Positions 46,836 to 55,490 of a stretch of DNA of 64,000 nucleotides are shown piece after piece. A model generated the notes under the pieces. The model saw only the letters and a program-made list of their open reading frames with translations, ran no database searches and was not told the origin of the DNA. The stretch lies in NCBI RefSeq assembly GCF_900590755.1, contig NZ_UUOC01000001.1:186001-250000 (forward strand), written 5' to 3'. A program made the translations under genes and the position numbers. The stretch is from Pseudomonas viridiflava (lineage in GTDB: Bacteria > Pseudomonadota > Gammaproteobacteria > Pseudomonadales > Pseudomonadaceae). Position 1 is the first letter of the stretch; every line of letters begins with the position of its first letter.

Positions 46836-47510
46836 ATGCGCATTCTTGTTATCGAAGACCATAAAGATATTCTCGCTAACATTACCGAATACTTCACGCT
46901 GAAAGGTTGTGAAGTCACCGGTGCTCTGGATGGGCTGAGCGGATTGCATCACGCGGTCACCGGCAATTTCGACGCCATTATTCTGGACCTCATGTTGCCG
47001 GGTATGGACGGCATACTGGTGTGCAAAACTCTGCGGGAAAACAGCAAGCATCAGACTCCCATTCTCATGCTTACCGCTCGTGACGAGCTGAGTGACCGCA
47101 TCTCGGGGTTCAATGTCGGCGCCGACGACTACATCGTCAAACCCTTTGCCCTTTCCGAACTGCTCGCCCGTGTCGAAGCGGTGGCGCGGCGCTTCAGGGG
47201 CGTGAAAAAGCGCGTATTGCAGATCCATGACTTGACCTACGACCTGGACTCATTTGAAGTCCGGCGAGCAGGAACGTTGCTCAAGCTCAACCCGACCAAC
47301 ATGGTGTTTCTGGAGTTACTGATGCGCCGCAGCCCTGCGGTGGTCAAGCGCCGAGATTTCGAGCAGGCCATCTGGGGCAGCAGCACGCCTGACTCCGACA
47401 GCTTGCGGACTAACATCTACATGCTGCGCAAAATCATCGACAAGTCATTTGATATTCCTCTGCTGCACACGGTTCACGGCATGGGTTACAAGCTCCAGGG
47501 CCCAAGATAA
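46836..47510 (+). CDS. OmpR/PhoB-type response regulator
   Basis: 224 residues. A receiver (LVIEDHKDIL, DLMLPGMDG with the phospho-Asp, K in VKPFALSEL) is followed by an OmpR winged helix (RRDFEQAIWG, LRTNIYMLRKIID, TVHGMGYKL). The helix resembles PmrA/ColR regulators. It follows eptA and the PAP2 gene, but no kinase gene is adjacent; the next gene is an amidase. A kinase of the right kind lies at 55481. AAAAAGGA precedes the ATG. Confidence 0.9.
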   Translation: MRILVIEDHKDILANITEYFTLKGCEVTGALDGLSGLHHAVTGNFDAIILDLMLPGMDGILVCKTLRENSKHQTPILMLTARDELSDRISGFNVGADDYIVKPFALSELLARVEAVARRFRGVKKRVLQIHDLTYDLDSFEVRRAGTLLKLNPTNMVFLELLMRRSPAVVKRRDFEQAIWGSSTPDSDSLRTNIYMLRKIIDKSFDIPLLHTVHGMGYKLQGPR

Positions 47511-47627
47511 AAAGAGAGCCCTCACGCTAAAAAGAAGCATCTTGCACCCACGCAGATGCATGGGGCTGGTCCGAGTCCGACACTGCAAATAGACTAGGCA
47601 CCCTTTCCAGCCGTCGGTGAAAAGCAA

Positions 47628-49337
47628 ATGATTGAAGTGACAGAGGCCTCCATAGCCGATCTGCGAGCTGCGCTGGAGTCCGGCCAGACCACCTCGGTTG
47701 AACTGGTGCAGGCTTACCTTGCCAGAATGGACGCCTACGACGGCCTCGCTACACCTACCGCGCTGAATGCCGTGGTAGTGCGTAACCCAGAGGCTGTTGT
47801 CGAAGCGCAAGCTTCTGATGCCCGTCGCTCCAAGGGCGAACTGCTCGGGCCGCTGGATGGTATTCCCTACACGGCCAAGGACAGTTATCTGGTCAAGGGG
47901 CTGACCGCCGCTTCCGGAAGCCCGGCCTTTGCCAGCCTGGTGGCGCAACGTGATGCGTTCACCATCGGCCGCCTGCGTGCGGGCGGCGCCATCTGCCTGG
48001 GCAAAACCAATATGCCGCCCATGGCCAACGGCGGCATGCAGCGTGGTGTTTATGGTCGCGCCGAAAGTCCGTACAACGCGGATTACCTCACTGCACCTTT
48101 CGCCTCAGGCTCGTCCAACGGTGCCGGGACAGCCACCGCCGCCAGTTTGGCCGCTTTCGGTATGGCTGAGGAAACCTGGTCAAGTGGCCGTGGCCCTGCC
48201 TCGAATAACGGTTTGTGTGCGTATACCCCATCACGCGGTGTGATTTCGGTGCGCGGCAACTGGCCGCTGACCCCGACCATGGATGTCGTTGTGCCGTACG
48301 CCAGAACCATGGCAGACCTGCTCGAAGTGCTTGACGTGATCGTCGCCGAAGACCTCGAAACCCGGGGCGATCTCTGGCGGTTGCAACCTTGGGTAGCCTT
48401 GCCCAGCGTCGCTTCGGTACGCCCCGCCTCATACCCTGATCTCGCTGCCACCTCTTCCGCGTTGGCTGGTAAGCGGCTTGGCGTGCCGCGTATGTTCATC
48501 AACGCCGACGCCGAGGCTGGCACCGCCGAGAAGCCCGGCATTGGTGGCCCTACCGGCCAGCGCATCATCACCCGGCCAAGCGTGATAGAGCTATGGCAAC
48601 AAGCGCGCAAAGCGCTCGAAGCCGCGGGTGCCGAAGTGATCGAGGTGGATTTCCCGCTGGTTTCCAATTGCGAAGGTGATCGCCCCGGCGCGCCGACGGT
48701 GTTCACGCGTGGGCTGGTGTCCAGGGAGTTTCTGCATCACGAACTGTGGGATTTATCGGCGTGGGCCTTTGATGACTTTCTGCAGGCCAATGGCGACCCG
48801 GCGTTGAATCGCTTGGCGGACGTCGACGGAGCAAAGATTTTCCCCCACGACCCAGGCACCCTGCCCAACCGCGAAGACGATCTGGCCGCCGGCATGGACG
48901 AGTACGTGCGCATGGCCGAGCGCGGGATTACCCCGTGGAACGAAATCCCCACCCTCCCCGACGGCCTTCGCGGTCTGGAACAGACGCGGCGTATCGATCT
49001 GGAAGACTGGATGGACGGCCTGGGCCTCGATGCGGTGTTGTTCCCGACCGTGGCCGATGTGGGCCCGGCGGACGCCGACGTCAATCTGCAATCGGCTGAT
49101 ATCGCCTGGAGCAACGGTGTGTGGGTTGCCAACGGCAATCTCGCCATTCGTCATTTGGGCGTACCGACTGTCACGGTGCCGATGGGCATCATGGCTGATA
49201 TCGGCATGCCTGTCGGGTTGACCTTTGCCGGCCGCGGCTATGACGACTCCAACCTGTTGCGCTTTGGCTGTGCCTACGAGTCGTTGGGGCACAAACGCAT
49301 GATCCCGCCGCGGACGCCGCCGTTGCCGATAAAGTGA
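47628..49337 (+). CDS. Amidase signature family hydrolase
   Basis: 569 residues. The Ser-Ser-Lys triad is visible: Lys in GIPYTAKDSYLV, Ser in FASGSSNGAGTATAASL, and the nucleophile in AEETWSSGRGPAS. The C-terminal part (about 400-569) is typical of the AtzF/GatA-like amidase group. Substrate not known. The adjacent gene content gives no clue. Confidence 0.88.
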   Translation: MIEVTEASIADLRAALESGQTTSVELVQAYLARMDAYDGLATPTALNAVVVRNPEAVVEAQASDARRSKGELLGPLDGIPYTAKDSYLVKGLTAASGSPAFASLVAQRDAFTIGRLRAGGAICLGKTNMPPMANGGMQRGVYGRAESPYNADYLTAPFASGSSNGAGTATAASLAAFGMAEETWSSGRGPASNNGLCAYTPSRGVISVRGNWPLTPTMDVVVPYARTMADLLEVLDVIVAEDLETRGDLWRLQPWVALPSVASVRPASYPDLAATSSALAGKRLGVPRMFINADAEAGTAEKPGIGGPTGQRIITRPSVIELWQQARKALEAAGAEVIEVDFPLVSNCEGDRPGAPTVFTRGLVSREFLHHELWDLSAWAFDDFLQANGDPALNRLADVDGAKIFPHDPGTLPNREDDLAAGMDEYVRMAERGITPWNEIPTLPDGLRGLEQTRRIDLEDWMDGLGLDAVLFPTVADVGPADADVNLQSADIAWSNGVWVANGNLAIRHLGVPTVTVPMGIMADIGMPVGLTFAGRGYDDSNLLRFGCAYESLGHKRMIPPRTPPLPIK

Positions 49338-49349
49338 CTGCGCGCCCTC

Positions 49350-49440
49350 TGTAGGAGCGCGCTTGTCCGCGATGGGATTGTCAAGCCAGCACGTTGGATG
49401 GCTGTGAAAACGCTATCGCGGGCAAGCGCGCTCCTACGGG
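49350..49440. repeat. REPIN: two inverted REP sequences
   Basis: TGTAGGAGCGCGCTTGTCCGCGAT at 49350-49373 (24 bases, arms given by position) and its inverse ATCGCGGGCAAGC...CTCCTAC at 49415-49440 enclose 41 bases. This is the common Pseudomonas REP palindrome organised as an inverted pair. Confidence 0.85.
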
Positions 49441-49539
49441 ATGTAGCACGCGGCATCAGTGTGTCAGCGATACCTTGCGCATCGGGTTCTATACTCACGC
49501 AAACGCAGTGGGCCAGGTCCAGCCTCGGAAGCCGACATC

Positions 49540-50547
49540 TTGAACATTCGTTCGCTGATCGTCGTGATGATTTTGATAGCCACCGGTTGCACCTCGCAAA
49601 GGCCAGCCCCGGTGTTGATTGCGCCCGTGGTGATCTCCACCGCGACCTGGCAGCAGGTTGATCGGGAAATCGTCATCGCGTCACGCGCGGCCACCGAGCA
49701 AGCCAAAATCTTCGCCAGAGGCTCCATGGATCATTGGCGCACGCGGGTTTACCAGCAAACCGAAGAAAAATTCATTCCCTGGTTCAGCAGCTACTGGACC
49801 CAGGAATGGCTGTCGATGAAGGTCAGTTGGTACGCCCTGAGTGCCAATGGAGAACAGGACGCTAGCGCCAAACGCCTGGCGGCTTATCTGCTGGAGGCAT
49901 ATCAAGAGCAGGTCTTGGCACCCGTTGCCGTGGAAATCGACCCGGATGCCATTCTGGGTCAGGCCACGGGCTTTTATGTTCAGTTATTGGACCAGCAGTT
50001 GAAGACCATCGCCCAACGGCATGATGTGCCCATCGCCCGGCTCAACGGCAGGATCCAGCGAATACCAGCCATCGCTCTTGGACCACCGGCAGCGCGTAAT
50101 GCATCGTTATTTCAAGTGGTGAGTGCTGAGCCGCTGAACACCTTGCCCGCTTATGCAGCGCTGATTGACGAAATTCACAAGGCCGGCGGTGATCGGGGTA
50201 TCGGGTCGACCGATGCAGGCATGACGCCCGTCGCCAAACGCGCCAGTCAGCGAATCGAAGCAGAAATGGCACCCCGCGGCGCAGCCAGCGCCGTGGCCGC
50301 AGTTGCGGGAAAACTGGCCGGTGCGCTGATTTCCGTAGGCGTCGCCGGCGTTCGGGCGATCCTGCAAGCCAATGACCGACCTGACAGCGAAGCCTTGATC
50401 CGGCAAACCCTGGGCACCTCATTCGACAAGGCCTGGTTGAAGCTGGTCCAGAATCCGGAAAGCGGCGTCATGGCCGGAACCCTGCACCTGGCGGGCCAGA
50501 TCGAAGGAAGCCTGAATCGCAGAATTTACGCAGGGCAACCTGAGTGA
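49540..50547 (+). CDS. Lipoprotein of unknown function, 335 residues
   Basis: TTG start with GGAAG 8 bases upstream. The signal ends in IATGC (lipobox), so it is likely an outer-membrane lipoprotein. The central part is helical (VYQQTEEKFIPWFSSYWTQE, LLEAYQEQVLAPVAVEIDPD). A Gly/Ala-rich hydrophobic stretch near residue 255 (AGKLAGALISVGVAGVRAIL) may insert in a membrane. No family recognised. Confidence 0.7.
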   Translation: MNIRSLIVVMILIATGCTSQRPAPVLIAPVVISTATWQQVDREIVIASRAATEQAKIFARGSMDHWRTRVYQQTEEKFIPWFSSYWTQEWLSMKVSWYALSANGEQDASAKRLAAYLLEAYQEQVLAPVAVEIDPDAILGQATGFYVQLLDQQLKTIAQRHDVPIARLNGRIQRIPAIALGPPAARNASLFQVVSAEPLNTLPAYAALIDEIHKAGGDRGIGSTDAGMTPVAKRASQRIEAEMAPRGAASAVAAVAGKLAGALISVGVAGVRAILQANDRPDSEALIRQTLGTSFDKAWLKLVQNPESGVMAGTLHLAGQIEGSLNRRIYAGQPE

Positions 50548-50668
50548 CAGACCCCTTTGAATGGTTGTCGTGACTCCTTGCCTACCGGCAGTCGCGCGCT
50601 TCGAACGACGCACCAACGGTTACTTCCAATCTATGCGCCCGGCATTGTGTCGAGCCAAGGAGATAACC

Positions 50669-50902
50669 ATGCAAACCACCGAAGAACTTCAAGGCAGTGT
50701 CGATCCGCTTCCCACTTCAGGCGATCCCTTGAGCCCGGGCCGCACTGATATCAATCCGAGTGATCAGCCCGGAGTTGATGAACTTCCCGACAATGAAGGC
50801 GAAATTCCGTTGGATAGCGACGATGACACCCCTGTCGAAACGGAGCTGACCGATGTCGATCCCGACAACGCGGAGCTGGACGATCAGCCCAATCCGCGCT
50901 GA
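50669..50902 (+). CDS. Small acidic protein, 77 residues
   Basis: AAGGAG lies 7 bases before the ATG at 50669. The chain is very acidic (DELPDNEGEIPLDSDDDTPV, then DVDPDNAELDD) and lacks hydrophobic segments; probably disordered. No family known to me. Confidence 0.7.
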   Translation: MQTTEELQGSVDPLPTSGDPLSPGRTDINPSDQPGVDELPDNEGEIPLDSDDDTPVETELTDVDPDNAELDDQPNPR

Positions 50903-50925
50903 TCGCCCACACGCTAACCCTGTAA

Positions 50926-50945
50926 GACCCCGAGGGAACGGGGTC
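50926..50945. terminator. Terminator-like hairpin
   Basis: 7-bp stem GACCCCG/CGGGGTC with a 6-base loop between the end of the acidic protein gene and the end of the LysR pseudogene. No T-run. Confidence 0.5.
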
Positions 50946-50962
50946 GCTGCACGGCGCACCCT

Positions 50963-51853
50963 TCAGCCTCGCGCCTGAACCACTCCGCGCTCTTCCAGCA
51001 TCCGCACGAACATATTCAGGCTTTGCGACACCGTGCCTTTGCGCCACACCAGCCAGGTGCGCAACAGGCGGAACGACTCGGTCATGGGCCAGACACTCAC
51101 CGTGGTACATCCGGGCATGCTTTCGAGCATGCTGCGTGGCATCAGTGCCAACCCGGCACCGGCACTGACGCAGGCCAGCATGCCGTGATAGGACTCCATT
51201 TCGAAGATTTTGCCAGGCACGGCAGAATCGGCAGCGAACCAACTTTCAAAATGGTGGCGATACGAGCAATTGGCACGGAATGCGTAAATGTTCGCGCCAT
51301 TTACATCGGCGGCACTCTGAATCGGCGGGTGATTCAGCGGCGCGATGACCACCATCTCCTCTTCGAACGCCGCCACGCCCTCAAGGGCTGGGTGCAGCAC
51401 CGGGCCGTCAACAAAGGCGGCAGCAAGGCGCCCCGCCAACACCGCGTCGATCATGGTGCCTGAAGGTCCGGTGGACAAATCCAGCTCCACTTTGGCGTAC
51501 TGCTGGTTATAAGCGGCCAGCAACGCGGGAATGCGCACAGCGGCCGTGCTCTCCAGCGAGCCCAGGGCAAACGAACCCTGCGGCTCCTCCCCCGCCACCG
51601 TGGCCCGGGCTTCTGCCACCAAGTCGAGAATGCGCCTGGCTTATTCCAGAAAACTCCAACCGGCTGGCGACAGGCGCAGGCGGCTTTTCTCCCGGATGAA
51701 CAGATCCACGCCGAGGTCCTGCTCAAGCTGCTTGATACGGGTGGTGAGGTTCGACGGCACCCGATGAATCAGCAATGCCGCCGCACTGATACTGCCCTGC
51801 TCCGCCACTGCCTTGAAAATTTCCAGCTGAACCAGATCCACGGCCTTCTCCAT
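50963..51853 (-). pseudogene. LysR-family regulator interrupted by a nonsense codon
   Basis: The N-terminal helix-turn-helix ([40 protein letters not shown]) ends after GWSFLE at TAA 51641-51643. The same frame then continues as [18 protein letters not shown] into a complete LysR ligand domain to 50963. In intact relatives the position is usually a tyrosine (FLEYARRIL), so a TAT/TAC to TAA change explains it. It is divergent from the succinate-semialdehyde dehydrogenase gene (90 bases between), its likely former target. Could be a sequencing error; a single base decides. Confidence 0.82.
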
Positions 51854-51942
51854 TCGAGAAAGAAAGGCTCAGTATTATTCAGTTTTCATAAAAATAACAT
51901 CGCCGTAGTCTGGGCTCATTCCTTATTGAGCAGGACAGTCCA

Positions 51943-53334
51943 ATGACCAGCATTTCCAGCGTCACCCATGCCCTTTCGGTCAATCCCGCAACCGGCGAGC
52001 GGATTGCCCACTTCCCCTTCGAAACCGAAGCACAACTGGATGTCGCCCTCGCGCGGGCAGCAACTGGCTTTGAGCTGTGGCGCAACACGTCGCTCCAGGC
52101 ACGTTCTGAGTTGATGGTTGCTTTGGCAAAGGCACTGCGCGACAACAGCGGCCCCATGGCAAACATGATCACTCTGGAAATGGGCAAGCCCATCAGTCAG
52201 GCCCAGGGTGAAATTGAAAAATGTGCTCAGCTGTGTGAGTGGTATGCCGAACACGGCCCGGCGATGCTGGCTGCCGAGCCAACCCAAGTGCCGGACCGCA
52301 AAGCCCATATCGAATATCGTCCGCTCGGTTCAATCCTGGCGGTCATGCCCTGGAACTTCCCCATCTGGCAAGTGGTTCGCGGCGCCGTTCCGGCATTACT
52401 CGCAGGTAACACCTACGTGCTCAAACACGCACCCAATGTCATGGGTTGCGCTTATCTGTTGCTGGATGCCTTCAAGCGTGCCGGGTTTGTCGAAGGTGTT
52501 TTCGAGGTGATCAACGTCACACCGGACGGGGTTTCCAAGGCAATCACCGATCCACGTATTGCAGCCGTTACCCTCACCGGCAGCGTGCGGGCCGGTACAG
52601 CAATCGGTGCTCAGGCCGGTGCTGCGTTGAAAAAATGTGTGCTGGAGCTGGGCGGCTCGGATCCTTTCATCGTACTCAACGATGCTGACCTGGACGAAGC
52701 GGTGAAAGCCGCAGTGATCGGTCGCTATCAGAACTCGGGGCAGGTCTGCGCTGCTGCCAAGCGACTGATCGTCGAGCAAGGGGTTGTCGAGGCCTTTACC
52801 CGCAAATTCGTCGAAGCGACTCGCAATCTGGTCATGGGTGATCCTCTGATCGCTGAAACCTACATCGGCCCCATGGCGCGCTTTGATCTGCGCGATGAGC
52901 TGGATGGTCAGGTGCAGGCCACGTTGAAGGAAGGCGCAACATTGCTGCTCGGTGGCGGCAAGGTTGAAGGTTCAGGCAACTATTACCAGCCGACGATCCT
53001 GGCTGACGTGACCGACCAAATGACGTCATTCAGGCAGGAACTGTTCGGCCCGGTAGCCTCGATCATTACCGCGCGAGATGCTGAGCATGGGTTGCAGTTG
53101 GCCAACGACAGCGAGTTCGGTCTGACGGCGACGATTTACACAGCCGATATCGACCTCGCGCGGAAAATGGCTGGCCGGCTGGAAACCGGCGGTGTATTCA
53201 TCAATGGCTACAGCGCCAGCGATCCACGGGTAGCCTTTGGCGGCGTGAAGAAAAGCGGATTCGGCCGCGAGCTGTCGCACTTTGGCGTACGAGAGTTCTG
53301 CAACGCCCAGACCGTGTGGCTGGATCGTAATTGA
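51943..53334 (+). CDS. NAD(P)-dependent succinate-semialdehyde dehydrogenase
   Basis: 463 residues. Aldehyde dehydrogenase family: VMPWNFPIWQVVRG, catalytic Glu235 in LELGGSDPFIVL and Cys269 in YQNSGQVCAAAKRLI, and the C-terminal GGVKKSGFGRELSHFG. The length and the EYRPLGSILAVMPWNFPIWQ-type core are typical of Sad/GabD-like enzymes. It oxidises succinic semialdehyde to succinate. Its divergent LysR gene is broken. Confidence 0.9.
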   Translation: MTSISSVTHALSVNPATGERIAHFPFETEAQLDVALARAATGFELWRNTSLQARSELMVALAKALRDNSGPMANMITLEMGKPISQAQGEIEKCAQLCEWYAEHGPAMLAAEPTQVPDRKAHIEYRPLGSILAVMPWNFPIWQVVRGAVPALLAGNTYVLKHAPNVMGCAYLLLDAFKRAGFVEGVFEVINVTPDGVSKAITDPRIAAVTLTGSVRAGTAIGAQAGAALKKCVLELGGSDPFIVLNDADLDEAVKAAVIGRYQNSGQVCAAAKRLIVEQGVVEAFTRKFVEATRNLVMGDPLIAETYIGPMARFDLRDELDGQVQATLKEGATLLLGGGKVEGSGNYYQPTILADVTDQMTSFRQELFGPVASIITARDAEHGLQLANDSEFGLTATIYTADIDLARKMAGRLETGGVFINGYSASDPRVAFGGVKKSGFGRELSHFGVREFCNAQTVWLDRN

Positions 53335-53342
53335 GGCACCGG

Positions 53343-53503
53343 TTGTACGAGGTGCCAAGGGCTGCGAATGGCGATGTGTCAGGCAAACCGCCATCGCGGC
53401 CTCGCGGTGCTCGTGCGCTCCTACAGCTTCAGCGTTTGGGGGCCTGAATCGAATGCTCTCCTGCGAGACCCTGTAGAAGCTGCCGAAGGCTGCGAACAGC
53501 GTT
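53343..53503. repeat. Cluster of REP-like palindromes
   Basis: Three degenerate REP units: TGTACGAGGTGCC...CGATG (about 53343-53376), CGCCATCGCGGCC...CTCCTACAG (53389-53426) in inverse orientation, and CTGTAGAAGCTGCCGAAGGC... (about 53471-53503). They are less conserved than the REPINs at 49350 and 60978. Confidence 0.65.
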
Positions 53504-53579
53504 CTGTCGTCTACAGGTACGCGTGCACCTGAATAACCTATGATCCCTAACGAACAGCTTTCTGTTACAGGGATACACA

Positions 53580-54902
53580 GTGCCGACCACCCGCCACCCA
53601 CTGATGCACCGCACCGCCCAGGCGATCAATGCCCAGGAAGGCGAGCTGTACCCCGCGCTGGCCGGGTTTGCGTTGTTTTTCTGCCTGTTCTGCGGCTATT
53701 TCATGCTGCGTCCAATCCGCGAAGCCATGGGGATTCAGGCTGGTGTCGAACACTTGCAGTGGCTGTTCACCGCCACCTTCGTGGTCACGCTGATCGCGGT
53801 TCCGCTGTTTGGCTGGTTGAACTCGAAGGTGCCTCGCGTTCGGTTCGTTGACTGGGTGTTCGGCTTTTTCTCCATCAATCTGCTGCTGTTTGCCCTGACA
53901 TTCTTGCTTCAAGACGAAAGCGTCTGGTTGGCGCGGCTGTTTTACGTGTGGATCTCGGTCTACAACCTTTTTGTAGTGTCGGTGGCCTGGAGCCTGATGG
54001 CCGATGTTTTCGATGGTGCGCAGGCCAGGCGGTTGTTTGCCTTCATTGCTGCGGGTGCCAGTGTCGGCGGTCTGGCGGGACCGCTGATCAGCGCGCTGTC
54101 GGTCGACGTCCTCGGGCAGGCCGGCCTTACATTGGTCAGTGCGCTGTTGCTGCTCTTGGCGCTGTGCCTCAAACATTACCTGATGAGCTGGCGTGAGCTG
54201 GGTGGCGCGGGCCGATCCGACGCAGCACCCACTGAAAGCCCGCGTCGGCCGGTGGCGGGTAATCCGTTCAGCGGCCTGAGCCGGGTTCTGCAATCGTCGT
54301 ATTTATTGGGGGTATGCCTGTTTGTGGTGCTGTTGGCCACGGCCAGCACCTTTCTGTATTTCGAGCAGGCGCGGCTGGTGGCTGAACACTTTCCGACCCG
54401 AGAACAGCAGGTCCGGGTATTTGGTTTGATTGATTTTGCCGTTCAGGTCGGCGCGCTGGTTTCACAACTCTTCATCACCGGGCGGATCGCGCAACGCTTT
54501 GGCGTGGGCTGCTTACTGGCCGTAGTGCCCGCAGTGGTCTGCCTGGGGTTTATTGGCCTGGCCATCGCCCCCAGCTTTGCCATGCTCGCCGGGCTGATGA
54601 TCGTGCGGCGCATCGGTGAATATGCGTTTATCCGCCCAGGCAGGGAAATGCTCTTCGCGCCGTTGGACGCAGAGAGTAAATACAAGGCCAAGAACTTTAT
54701 CGACACCGTGGTCTATCGCGGCGGCGACGCTATCAGCGGCTGGGCAAAAAGCCTGTTGGACAGCCTGGCGCAGGGGGCCGTGCTGGTTGCCGTAGTCGGT
54801 GCGGTGTGCGCCGCATTGTGGACGCTGGTCGGTTGGTACCTGGGGCGGCGCAGCATTGACACAGATCTGAGTTTCAGTCGCGAAACACTCGACGCACGCT
54901 GA
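53580..54902 (+). CDS. Major facilitator superfamily carrier (NTP-type MFS)
   Basis: 440 residues, about 12 membrane helices. GYFMLRPIREAMGIQAGV near residue 40 and the second-half RIGEYAFIRPGREMLFAPLD are typical of an MFS family related to ATP:ADP antiporter-like permeases. GTG start with AGGGA 7 bases upstream. Transported substrate unknown. Confidence 0.85.
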   Translation: MPTTRHPLMHRTAQAINAQEGELYPALAGFALFFCLFCGYFMLRPIREAMGIQAGVEHLQWLFTATFVVTLIAVPLFGWLNSKVPRVRFVDWVFGFFSINLLLFALTFLLQDESVWLARLFYVWISVYNLFVVSVAWSLMADVFDGAQARRLFAFIAAGASVGGLAGPLISALSVDVLGQAGLTLVSALLLLLALCLKHYLMSWRELGGAGRSDAAPTESPRRPVAGNPFSGLSRVLQSSYLLGVCLFVVLLATASTFLYFEQARLVAEHFPTREQQVRVFGLIDFAVQVGALVSQLFITGRIAQRFGVGCLLAVVPAVVCLGFIGLAIAPSFAMLAGLMIVRRIGEYAFIRPGREMLFAPLDAESKYKAKNFIDTVVYRGGDAISGWAKSLLDSLAQGAVLVAVVGAVCAALWTLVGWYLGRRSIDTDLSFSRETLDAR

Positions 54903-54923
54903 CTCCGCCCTGCCCCAGCCATA

Positions 54924-55349
54924 TCAGGCCAGCTCGAACAACACGTCTTGAGCGCCTTCCCATAGCGTCTTCACGCCCAGGGCCCGCAGCTTCTCCTTGC
55001 CTTCCACGATGGTCAGGAAGTGGTTGCCCGCCAACTGGCCCATTTTCGCGGCGAAGCAGCACGAGCCATAGGCAATGAGGATCTCGGTTTCGCTGTACGG
55101 TCCCGGATAGAACAGGATGTCGCCCACTGACGGGTGGCTGGTGTGATTCTCGAAACCGATGGGCTGGTCATCGAGCAGCAGTTGATACTCCCCCAGCGGC
55201 ACCCAGCAACCTTCACCGCTCCAGCGCACATGGATCAGCTTCTGCCGATAAGGCAGCAACTGCAGGAATGCTGCGACCGTTTGTGGCGCGTCGGGGTTGG
55301 CCTGGGCGAGAAACTCATAGCCGCCGGCGGTGATTTTTATCGTGGTCAT
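54924..55349 (-). CDS. DUF3830 family protein (cyclophilin-like fold)
   Basis: 141 residues. The DUF3830 pattern is clear: AFLQLLPYRQKLIHVRWSGE, HPSVGDILFYPGPYSETEIL, YGSCCFAAKMGQLAGNHFL. The start at ATG 55349 excludes a long upstream extension that lies in REP sequence. Family function unknown. Confidence 0.85.
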   Translation of the reverse strand: MTTIKITAGGYEFLAQANPDAPQTVAAFLQLLPYRQKLIHVRWSGEGCWVPLGEYQLLLDDQPIGFENHTSHPSVGDILFYPGPYSETEILIAYGSCCFAAKMGQLAGNHFLTIVEGKEKLRALGVKTLWEGAQDVLFELA

Positions 55350-55396
55350 GTGCAACAGCTCCTGGCGAATAACGATCTGACTTGAAATGCTTGATC

Positions 55397-55490
55397 TGTA
55401 GGAGCGCACGAGCAGCGCGAGGCCGCGATTGCGGTGCATTTGGCAGAACGCTATCGCAGCCTCGCGCTGCTCGGCAGCTCCTACAGGGTT
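55397..55490. repeat. REPIN: two inverted REP-like sequences
   Basis: CTGTAGGAGCGCACGAGCAG at the left and ...CGCGCTGCTCGGCAGCTCCTACAG at the right, enclosing about 40 bases, lie between the DUF3830 and the kinase genes. Confidence 0.75.

Noticed and set aside
53565..54293. 242-codon minus-strand frame within the MFS gene
   Set aside because: Antisense shadow; the plus strand encodes a clear 12-helix carrier.
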